A DNA stretch of 64,000 nucleotides from Phallusia mammillata (lineage: Eukaryota > Chordata > Ascidiacea > Phlebobranchia > Ascidiidae): contig QLIY01000223.1 in NCBI GenBank assembly GCA_003260075.1, positions 125,374-189,373 on the forward strand, in the 5' to 3' direction. Shown here piece after piece: positions 25,501 through 37,500 of this stretch (the stretch's first letter is position 1; every line of letters starts with the position of its first letter). The notes beneath the pieces were generated by a model, which did no database searches, was not told the DNA's origin, and saw only the letters and a program-made list of their open reading frames with translations. Position numbers and translations under genes: made by a program.

Positions 25501-28500
25501 AAACACATAAAAGCTAAAACGGTAAAATACTACGGTAAAATACAGCCGNATGTTAACACAAGTACCTGTATTTTGCTCACTTTGGTTCTTTGCTTTTTCT
25601 TCCACAACTCTCTGCAGTTCATCCCCCAAAATTGTCTGTGCTTGTTGAGCTGCATTCAACTGCAAAAAGTCAACAAACATGTTAAATTTTACATGTAAAC
25701 AATAGTTAGGTCAAATTGACCAAAACATGCTTTAGAACTTGTTAATTCAGCTAAATGGGGGGGGGGGTTTTTCCTGGTTTTCGATAGCTTTATTTCTTTC
25801 AGCCAGTTCTTTTTCCAGCATGTCGACCTGTTGTTTCAGATGCGCCACCAACATATCTACATCTGCATCTAAAATTGAATGTGAAACCAATTAAAAGAAT
25901 GTTGCAAACATGTGCTATCTTATGTTAGCAAGTACCTGTATTTTGTTCACTTTGGTTCTTTGCTTTTTCTTCCACAACTCTTTGTAATTCATCCCCCAAA
26001 ATTGTCTGAGCTTGTTGAGCTGCATTCAACTGCAAAACGTCAACAAATATGTTAAATTTTACATACAAACAATAATTAAGTCAAATTGACCAAAACATGC
26101 TTTAGAACTTGTTAATTCAGCTAAATGCAGAAAAAATTACAAATTCCTATTCACAATACACACTGTGTTATTTAACACCTGCAAAACGAAATCTGTCATC
26201 CATTCTCCATTTACATGCCACGTTAGGCAGTTGCGACTTAATTCTGGTATTATTTTCACTTGATAGTTCCTTTCGGCTCTGGGGATAAACTCCATCACAA
26301 ACTGCAAGCTAGCAACGGCCATTCTAGGCTGCTTGCAATAAAACAAACCGACCAACAAGCCTGGGGGTATGGAAACAACACAATCTAGATATCCCTGGCG
26401 TTAATACAGTAAAATGATAAACATCGAGCAAGTTCAATCGGCTGCCCCAGGCTACACAACTTACGCATCTACCTTGCATTACATCTTCAAACGAAGCAAA
26501 TTAGTCAGATGTGTGCGGGCAAATCTAGAGGTTTTTGTTCAGGCGATTCAGAACAGTGTGGTTGTAAGTGGCATTACAAACCGAGTTGTTTAAACAGGCA
26601 TAGATTTCTTTCGTATGAATGGTAAGTATTTTATTTTGGTAGGTTTAATTATAACATGCAACCTTTTAATTTCAAACCTAGCCAAAATGTGGACGAAAAA
26701 TTATTAAAATTTTGTTTTTTGTTCGTACACGACCACACGTTATAGGAGTGAATGAAGGGATGAACCTCAGGGGGGGGGGGTTTCTTTCGTATTAATGGTA
26801 AGTATTTTATGCTGATATGTTTAATTATAACATGCAACCTTTTAATTGCAAACCCAGCCAAAATGTGAACGAAAAAGTTATTAAAATTTTGTTTTTAATT
26901 CGTACACGACCACACGTTATAGGAGTGAATGAAGGGATGAACCTCAGGGGGGGGGGTGATGAACCGCGGAGGATCGCGGGTAAAATTGGAAACGGTAAGT
27001 GCTATTTTGGTTGGGGTGGGGTTTTGTAATAATGTACCAACCCTGTCCCAGCATAAGAGGGATTCATCAATTTCTTACCGTTAAAGCAAAAAAAACTCCT
27101 GCACGAAAAACGCTCAACACGAAAATCACGGAATCGCGGGACAACCAGTGGGTAGACATTTTTCGCATGTGTATAATGATAGCTTTAGTTATGACGAAAC
27201 TTCACTCTTTCCTAGTTATCACTAAGCATTTTCACCCGTTTAGGTATTACCTGATGTTAAGAACAATTGCGGAACGTTCACCGCGTACAATGCCAGCATC
27301 ATAACGTATGCGGCAACTTCTGAAGTTTACCAGACACCAGTTGTTTTTCACCTCACCGTCATAAATACCAATGGCCAAAGGAACATTTCGTATCATCACA
27401 AAGAAATATCGGTATATTAACTTTTGTTCGCATTTTATCAAGGGTAAACTATTGCATGATTGATAAAATAAATGGCTTTTATTCACCTGTTGTACAGTGT
27501 TGTTGAGCATATCAAGCAATCTCTCTACAGCTTGACCGACTCGTGTTCCGCTGCCAGTAACAACATCCCTTGGGGGGGGGGCAATGGTTGTTATTCACCT
27601 GTTGTACAGTGTTGTTGAGCATATCCAGCAATCTTTCTACAGCTTGACCGACTCGTGTTCCGCTGCCAGTAACAACATCCCTTGCAGATGAGTCAAGTTC
27701 AGGTCCAACAAACATCGATTCAGCAAGACGCTGCGAAAGTTCAAGCCCTTCGTCCACAAAACTTCCACTGAGACTCGTGTTTACTGGTGTAGTCGTAGCA
27801 TCAGTGCCATTGCTTTGTTCTGTTAATGAAAACAACACCTGTTAAGGGCATCTTAGGTGAAAAATCCCTGCAGAAAAAAGGGGGGGGGGCAGACATTTTT
27901 CGTATATGTATAATGATAGCTTTAGCTATGACAAAACTTCACCCCTTCCTAGTTATCACTAACCACTAGCATTTTCATCCGTTTCAGCGATTACCTGATG
28001 TTAAGAACAATTGCAGAAAGTTTACCGCGTACAAGTGCCAGCATCACAAGGTATGCGGCAACTTCTGAAGTTTACCAGACACCAGTTGTTTTTCACCTCA
28101 CCGTCATAAATACCAATGGCCAAAGGAACATTTCGTATCATCACAAAGAAATATCGGTATATTAACTTTTGTTCGCATTTTATCAAGGGTAAACTATTGC
28201 ATGATTGATAAAATGGGGGGGGGGAAAAATCTTCTAAAAAAGCACATGCAAAACGGTATATTTGTTGCAGATAATTGGCTAGCTTCACATAAAAGGGTTG
28301 TGGTGATGCAACTTTGTATTCAAAAACTTCCTTGGAATTTTGTCACATTTAGCCAATGTTTCAAAATATTACCACTAGAGGTGTTTAGAGCAACAACCGT
28401 TTACCTGTCTTGATACTTACCAAAAATCAGAGGTCAACTGAGGCAAATCAGTTTACCACCAAAACTAATTCATGTATAATTGCACTGTATTTACAAGACC

Positions 28501-31500
28501 ATTGAAACAAGGAACAATGTATTTGTAATGACTGGTCAAAGAAAAAGTTATGAAAGTTCTACTCTTTTGAGGCCCATGGGCAGTTGCTGGAGCTAATAGG
28601 TACAAACCAGATAGTGTATGTAAAGAACTGTATCTACCCACTGTGGAAGTTTTTTTAAATTTAAATGAATTATCTCAGAGTGAAATCAAAATGTTTCTCA
28701 GTAAAGGGGACCTATGAATACTCCATCCACCAAAAAACTCCCAATATGTACTTAAAAAAACATTAGAGGAATGTAGAATTTAATCACAGTAAACCAGCAT
28801 ACTAGTTATTTTATTACAAACCTCCAGTGGAAGATGTAAATTGTGTGGCACTGTTTTCTGCAGCATCAGATGCTCCACCACCACTTGTTCCCATAATAGG
28901 AAGGGCTTCAAGTTTCTTGGCAATCACTTCCTCACACTTTTGATTAGTTGTCACCAATTCTGACAATGTGGAGAGAAGTTGCTCATTTGCCGAGCTGATT
29001 GCATCTCTGAAAGGGTGGTTACTTTTGAGTTTTTCAGCAAAATTAAATTTAAAAATAAAACCATGCTCAATGTAATACAACTTTCTGAATATGTAAAGAT
29101 TGTACAAGCAACCGCAAAATGCAAGTTTTTTGGTATAAATTGTGGTTAAAGAAATGCAAGATGCTTGTTTCAGGTGCAATTAATAAACTAGATAAAAGGT
29201 AATGTGATGACACAACAAAAAATAATTTCTAAATTCTAGTTTACTTAACAGTTTAAATGCAGACAGCTTTTCAACTTTTTTTTCTACAGTTTTATACCTT
29301 TCTTTGTTTAATCTATCCAGGTCATCCCTAAGCATTTTCAGGAGATTGTCCCCTTCTTGTGTTTCACGCTCGCGACAAGTTGTCAACTGTTCATGTTGTT
29401 GTTGCAAACTGTTTAGGGCAGCAGTTTTATGTTCAATTTCAGCTTGAAGTTCCTGTATCACATTACCATATTTTTATGTCAGGATTTAAGTTGTAATTTT
29501 GCCATAGTTAAAGGAAAAAATTGTTGCGATATGTGTTTGATAATGAGCATTTTGTAAAATTTTAATTAATGCCATTCAATGTGTCTACACACACAATACA
29601 GCAACAAGAAAGATACCACATGTATTGAATACAATGAACATCAATACAACAGCAATTCTGCAAACAAACTCACCTCATCCTATAACAAAGTTAAATAGAG
29701 AAGAAGAGAACAAGTTTTAAGAAAAAAACTAAGAACAAAAACACACAATCAACCCAGGGAACTGAAAATTAGAGAGTTTACCTTAACATTTTCATCTTTT
29801 ACTCTGATTTCTTCTTGTGCACTTTCTATCTCTGTCTCATACTCAGCTCTCTCAAATTCAACTCGGGAATTCAGATCTTGAAACTCTTCCTTGGCAGCAT
29901 TCATTCCATCAGAAAGCTTATAAACATTATGCAAAATATTAGCACAGAATATAATACAATTTGTCCAATTCAACAATAATTGAAATTGATTAGGATGTCT
30001 GTTTGTGCTGTCGTTTGTTTACATGACAAAACCACAATACTGGTTAATGCTTAAAACAAACTGACTGAAATGTAATTCTATTTAGGTTTAAATTGTGTGG
30101 AAAGCAACAGAATAAAAATTTTAGTTTTTATAATATTCAATGTCAATACTACCATTTTTCACCTACCTCTACCAATTTTTCTTCGTATGCTTTTCGCTCT
30201 TCATCTCTTTCTTCTTCCCAGTTTTGCATTATAGAATTATGTTTATCTGCAGCTTCAATCAGTTCATCACGTTGAACCTTTAATTGTTCCATCTCATGTT
30301 GAAGGGAATCTGTCTCTTGTAATTCTGTCTCTAACTCACCCACTCTCTCAGCAAGTTTCTTTACAAAAAAAATCAACCGACATTTTACTGGTGAAATACT
30401 TGGACCTATCACTCACTATGTAACTTTTTTATTCCAGTCAGTGTCAGTTAATTTTAAAACTCAAAAACTGCCATGTTTGTACATTTTATGACTTAAATTA
30501 CCTACTTGAGAAGTGCATTATGATGTTAAAGTCTAACAGACCTTTGTTGTTAACACTTGACTGGTTGATGGTTTATTCTGGCATTTTAAGTTTGCTCAGT
30601 AAAGGAGAGTCAAAAACAAACATTGACTAAACCAATGTCAAACACACCGATTAATAGGTCCTATAAACTGCTTTTGAAAGTTGAAACAGTCATAGTAATA
30701 ACTGAGACACTAAGTACAACTGTTAAGATACATAATTACCAAAATAGGTAATTGAAACTCTTGCATCAGATGAACTAAACAAACTTTAATGCTTATATCG
30801 AAACCATTGCAAAATTTCCAAAAGTTAAACTGAATTATGCATCATTACAGTCAACAACAGTACGCCTGATCACAACCACCAGGATTCATTACAACAAACC
30901 AGTAAGAGATCATTAATATTAATAGAAAATTTACCTGTGTTTCAACAACACTGCTTTCTGTGGCTTTTTTCAAAGCTTCATCAAATTGTTGCTGAAGAAT
31001 TTCCAGCTCACTGCCTTGTGAGGAAAGAATTTTCTTCATACCCTCCTTATGTGCAACTTCCTGGGCCTGAATTTCCTATCAAAATAAAATAAAAACACAA
31101 TTACTTTAAGGCTAAATTTTTTCATGGACAAATTGCCCACTTTTTTATTCTAAGCAAATGTTTACCTGCTCAATTTGTAAAAGTAGTTCTTCATTTTGTT
31201 TTTTCACTTCATTCATTTGCGTTTCATGTTCCTCTTGTTGAGACTGAAGTTGACTCTTTAAGTCTTCATCAGCAGCATCCAGTTTCTTCTGGAGCATAAT
31301 CAGTCCTTCTCGAAGTTTAGCTTCCTCTTGCTTGTGTTCTTCCAAACAAGCTTCCATCTCATCCTTGTGATGTTGTTCCAGAGTTGCAGTAATCTCCTTG
31401 GTGATTTAAATTACTTGGTTAATGCATACAAAGTGCCACACGGGTATGCAGTATATTAAGGGTGTACATGTATTGTAATATATTTTACATTTTAGTCTCA

Positions 31501-34500
31501 TATATGCCAGCTATATAGAACAAGGTTAAGTCAGAGTCACAAAACACAGTTCTGTCAAAGAATTATGTTTCATTTACTTTGTCTTCTAGTTTGAACTGTA
31601 TGTTACAATCGCCCAAAGACAATAAACATATATATACTTTTTCTGTACATTCGGTTGTTAACTAGTTACATTCAGATTACATTATAAATCAAAAGCCTAA
31701 TTCCAAAAAGTATGAATAGTGTTGCATAAACCAATTCAAATGTCCTTAAAAGTGTCATCAACAAATTTAACAACACTTTGTGACCAACCTGAAACTTAGC
31801 CATGTGTTGCCCAACAAGTGTTGATTTTAATTCAGAAAGTTCATTTTCCTTCTCAGCACGAAGGGTATCAACGAGTTTTCCAAGCTCATTCTATTGGAGA
31901 CAATTAGGTTCAAATTTGAAGGTAACAGAAAATTTTGGAATTTATCACCCAATCCTAAGATTTCCATACAAAATCACAAAAATTGTTAAGTGATAATGTT
32001 TTTTTAATGTTGAATCAATAAAAACCACAACATATTTAACTCACAAAGATGGCTTTGGGATGATTTTAGACCAGTGATTCCCGACCTTTTTGCAGTCACG
32101 GATCCCTTTTATAAATTTTATAGGTTCGCGGACCCCCAACATAATTTAGTTTTGTTATGTTTTTCGTTTCCTGCATTATATATACATTATTATACTTTCG
32201 CTTTATAGGGCAGAATTTTAATCAACCTTCACAGTCCCTCAATCTCAATAAAGTTCTGTACTGTAGCAGTTAATGCAACGAAGAGATAAATTTTCTGGTG
32301 TACAATACTTGAAACAAAGCACAATAACTTCTATTGTTAATGTGTGTTGTGATGTCACAATGGAGGTAACAAATACAAGTTTTCCTAATCCAAGCATTTG
32401 ATAAACTTGCACTCAGATGCAGGATTGTAAAAACGGTTTGGGAACTTACAAACATTGTACTGTTGTTAATACTACTACAAATGTTTGCCTTCACGGACCC
32501 CCTGAGACCATCTCACGGACCCCTTGGGGGTCCGCGAACCCCAGGTTGGGAACCACTGTTTTAGACCATACCCAACTTTTATACATCTGTATTGTTTTTT
32601 CACTCCTATTTTAGGTTAAATTGTAATAATGTGCACATAACATTCATAATACTAATTACATTATGTGATAGTATAGACAGGTTCATTGACACACACAAAT
32701 ATTGATGTCACAATTAAAAAAGCTTAGAATTTGGAGATTTTACTATGATCCCAGCTACAAGTAAGCTAGAAAGTACCCCAGCAAAAAATTCTACAAATTT
32801 AGGTTACAACAAACCTTTTCCACTTCGACCTGCTGCTTATCTTCATGGACTTCCACCAGTTTTGTGGCAACCACTTTAAGCTGTCGAATTAAACAATAAT
32901 TCAGTATCGCCAAAATATTTCTAATTTCCAAGCAAAGTATAACTAGAAGCACCTAGAGAGGTGAAAAAACTTATTGGGCACAATTGGTATTTGGTGTATT
33001 TTTATTGAACAAGAACTATTGACCTAGACTGTGCAAAACCTGAGTATCCTGTAAACGAGGGGTGCAATAGATACAGCCATACAACCACAGTCAATACAAA
33101 ATATTCAGGTGCTCATAAATGCGATGGCATACCCATTCATAAGACAACTATGGTTATGTATATGAACGCAACTTTACCTCTTCATTGTGGTTCTCCTGTA
33201 TCTTTGATGTTTCCTCTGCATGCTGTTTGGCCAGTTCCTCCTTCATAGCTTCAATTCGCCTTTCTGTTTCTTCCTCTTTGCTAAGAGCCTCGTCCTTTTG
33301 TGATGAAGTAAACTGCTCAAGTTGTTGTTGATGAAGCAGAACAAATTCTTGTTGTGCCTGCATAACAATACAAAAAAATCTGCACTTGCTTAAGCTGGTC
33401 ATAAAAGCAAAAACTAAATCTCTAACAATACTGTCAAATCCTTTCACTATTTATTGACTTTCTACAAGTTTCACAACAATACTAACCAGTAAATCATTTC
33501 ACCAAACAAACTACGCACCTATGCATAGTTTACTACCACCCGTTGTTTTCTAAGTCAATCAGAAAAATTAATTTGCCCCATGAAATGTAATTGGTTGATG
33601 GGGGGGGGGAAAACAAAATACACACCTATGCATAGTTCACTACTACTACTACATTGTTTTCTAAAGTCAATCAGAAAAATTAATTTGCCCCATGAAATGT
33701 AATTGGTTGATGTAAAATTTAAATCATAACAGTTGTAGAGTCAAGTACCTGTTGGTAAACTTGAGCCTGTTTTTGTAGAGCAGCCTCTTGTCTCACTTCA
33801 TGCTCCTCTTCGAGCTTCTTGCGCTGATTTTCCAACATTTCACTGTGCTGGGCTTGTAACGTGCTACATCAAAAAAGGATAGTAGACTAATATTAATACA
33901 TTTGGCAATGAGATTTTAGGCCAGTTTGCAAATTTTTAATGCTGAGAAACTAATGGTTAATCACAAAAGCTCACAAAACTCTGGTTCTCTTTTGTGAATT
34001 AGTTTCATGAAACAAACAACTACTAAATAGCAAAACAGTTTACATATAAATGTTTTTATTAGCTTACTGTAAATGTTCACTGCTCCCTGTTTCCAGATCA
34101 TTAGTAAGTTGGTGGTATGATTTGATGCTTCTTTCTAGTTCAGACCTTAACCTGTAATAAAATTGTACAATGTATGTTTTTTAAAATTCAAATTTGCATT
34201 AATTTGTGCTCACTGATCAACTTGAGACTCTAAATCCTGTTTCTCCTTTTTCCATGTCTCACTGATTTCTTGTTCTTTGTCCTCCACCTCTTTTAATTTG
34301 CTGAGTAGATCATCTTTTTGCTGGGTCATTTCTGTAGCATGTTCACCAGATAGCTTGGCAATAGATTGCTAAAAAGACATGGTTAACAAGTGTAAAGAAA
34401 CATAATTTGGAAATAACCTTTCTGAAAAAGGAACATTTGTTTAAATGACAAGTATATGGAGAAGACGATTGATGATTTTAGCATCATAACTAAACTTCAG

Positions 34501-37500
34501 TATTCTGTATTTTCAGTATTACATTGCCTGTGTATTATTTTGTACACGTTTAGCAAATTGGTGAGAAATTGAACACAATATGTGTGATGCATGATAAGTA
34601 GCTGGGTACTGCATGAGCTTGGCTTATGCCAGTATTACTAAAACATTCCTTGCAATGACATTACATTAAAACACTTGATTTTGTAATACCTGTTTTTGTT
34701 CATGAAGTTCAGCCATGACAGCTGCCAGTCTACTTTCCATAGAGGCTGACATTTCATCGGACTGCTTGCTTAGTTCTAAAAAAAAAAACAGAATCAAGAT
34801 TCTACAAGTCTGTACTATTTCAGCGATAAAAACCCCTTTAAAAAAAATTTCCCAAATCTTTTGATTTAATTCCTTAACACATATAATTTAATTTTTACAA
34901 GTTGCTGAAATTTTTACCTGCTGAACCCACTGTGGGGGGGGGGCAGAATCAAGATTCTACAAGTTTGTACTATTTCAGCGATAAAAACCCCTTTAAAATA
35001 AACTTTGCCAAACCTTTTAATTGAATTACTTAATGCACATGATTTAAGTTTTACAATTTGCAAGACGCCTGTTAAACCCTCTGTTACAGCTTCACCGTTA
35101 GACCCCCTCTGTTACAGCTTCACCGACAACAGTTAGATCACAGAATCGCTGGTCTAACATGAATTTCATAACATGTTTACCTTCTTGGTGTTTGTGTTTT
35201 TCTTCTTCCAATTTTTCATTTGCTTCAATTTCAAGTTGTTGCTTCAACAAATCCTTGTCGACATTAAATTGGCCTTCCAATTTTTTCTTCAGTGCTTCGG
35301 TATCCTCTTCCACCTGTGGCATTAAAAACAACTTATTTAGAATCAAATAAACATAAACAATTACATATTGTACTAATCATCCTTTTTTGTTTCAAAAATT
35401 ACATATGCAAGTTGGCAACAACAACATACAAAGTTCAGTTTTTTGCACAGTTACCTGTCTAGCAGTGTCTGAGGCACACTGCAATCTAATTTGCATGATG
35501 GGGGGGGGGTTCACCGAAACACAACAGTTAGATCACAGAATCATCTAACATGAATTTAATAAAATGTGTACCTTCTTGGTGTTTTTGTTTTTCTGCTTCC
35601 AATTTTTCATTTGCTTCAATTTCAAGTTGTTGTTTCAACGAAACCTGGTCAACATTAAATTGGTCCTCCATTTTTTTCTTCAGTGCTTCGGTTTCCTCTT
35701 CCACCTGTGACATTAAAAACAACTTATTTAGTATCAAATAAACATATGCAAGTTGGCAACAACAACATACAAAGATCTGTTTTTTGGACAGTTTGATACC
35801 TGTCTAGCAGTGTCTGAGGCACACTGCAATCTAATTTGCATGATTTCATGGGGGTGGTCTTCTTTTATAACCTTCGTTGCTTCATCTAGTTCTTTTCTCA
35901 AAGTGTTCATGGCTGAAACGTGGAAGTATAAAAATTTATAAGTAAAAATTTAACTTTAACAGAAACCAGACGCAAAAAAACACTTCTAACAAAACAATCT
36001 TACCTTCTTCATGCTGTGTTCTTAATTCTTCCAATACAGTTTCTTTGTCTTGTTGTTGAGTTTGATTTAATTCCTCCATAGCACGGGCATGATCTTCCAT
36101 CAAAGACTGAACCACTTCCTCATGTGATGCCTGATTTCTGCGTTAAATTGTTAACATTTATAGTCATTGATTTTTCGCAATTCCATTTACAAATCTTTAA
36201 TTCAAAAACGAAAGTGAGTCAAAACAGCAAAAAACGGTAGAAAGAAATCAACATACTTTTCCAGTTCTTGTTGAACTTCATCTAAAACTCGTTTCATTTC
36301 TTCAAGCTGCTGTTTTAGTATTTCCTCTTCAAGATGCTTTTCATCAGCTGTTTTATCTTTGCTTTCTTCTTCTTCATCCTCTTCATCCAAAGGAGTTTCA
36401 CTCAACCCAGAAACATCTGATACATTGGTGAGAGTCATTGCGCTGCAGAAAAAAATACTGATAAGATTTTTTTAAAATTAACGTTTATGCTAAAAGTGCC
36501 AAGCTTATGCAAAAAACCTATTGCGTGTTTTAACCACTGATGTAACCAAGTATCAGAAAGCCATATTTACTTGACGGAATCATTGTTTTTTTACAATGCT
36601 CGCGTTTACATTTTAACAATCAGTCGGAGCACAAATTTATATTGGTGTTAATTACCCGATAGAAACAGCAAAGGATTCAATTTAACATTCCTACTAATTG
36701 GGAACCTTTTAAACTGCAAAACTATTGTTTTCAAAGACATTGACATATTGTTCTTGCCTTCTGTAGTCTTTGTTGAGTGCTTGAACATTGCTGGAATCAT
36801 AGTCTGACATTGCAGATACTGATCTCATGGGGGATGATTCCAGTAGCATTGGGGAAGAACTGATATCAGCTAACTTCTCTTGACTTGCATTCAGGTCAGA
36901 TAGAAGCTGTTCAAGTTTCTCCTGATAATTTCTGCTTTCTTCTTCATGATCCAACCTACATTAAAAAGCATATTTAAAACAAACAAAATGTATTCACTGT
37001 CAGTTATCTACAAAAAAATTAGTTAAAATGAATAGTTTTGTCTCTAAAACAGGAGATGTTCCAAAAATGTGTGCTTGCATAGATATATTTGGTTGAACAA
37101 AAACCTGATTTTTTCCATTTCTTCATCATGCATTTTTATGAGAGATTCTTTTTCTTCAGCAAAGTCAGCTCTCATTTTTTCTAAATCTTCCACTGATGCA
37201 GCTCTGGCCAAAAGTTGGCTTTTAAGATCCTAAGAACGCAAACACAACAAATTAGCACAGGTTCATTCATTAATATTACTGTTTACACAAGAGTTTTTAT
37301 ACCTGTAAATCAGTTCTAGATGTTCTCAAGCCATCTATTTCAATTTGCATGCTTTCAATTTTCTGCCGATGATCATTGTTTAGATTGGCTATTTCATCAT
37401 TCAGTTTTTCTGTTTCTTCAAGGTGAAGAGCTGCCAAGCGTTTTTGGCTTTCTGTAACATTTAACCACTTTTTATTCAGTTTACATGTTGAGGCTGTTAC

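Larger units (their letters stand above)
24180..31396 (-). other. AKAP9: AKAP9/PCNT exon block 3 (exons 35-46)
   Basis: Exons: 31166-31396, 30935-31075, 30167-30358, 29782-29916, a candidate 6-nt microexon 29674-29679, 29298-29452, 28822-29006, 27599-27819, 25936-26029 (second copy 25566-25659), 25040-25249, 24761-24945, 24180-24347. Coiled coil is interrupted in exons 41-42 by a Gly/Ser/Thr-rich stretch (GTSGGGASDAAENSATQF). G runs at 24527, 25757, 26770, 26947, 27572, 27880 and 28215 mark duplicated pieces. A truncated copy of exon 42 lies at 27489-27571 and a truncated copy of exon 44 at 25774-25868. The reading frame closes if one copy of each is used. Confidence 0.8.
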
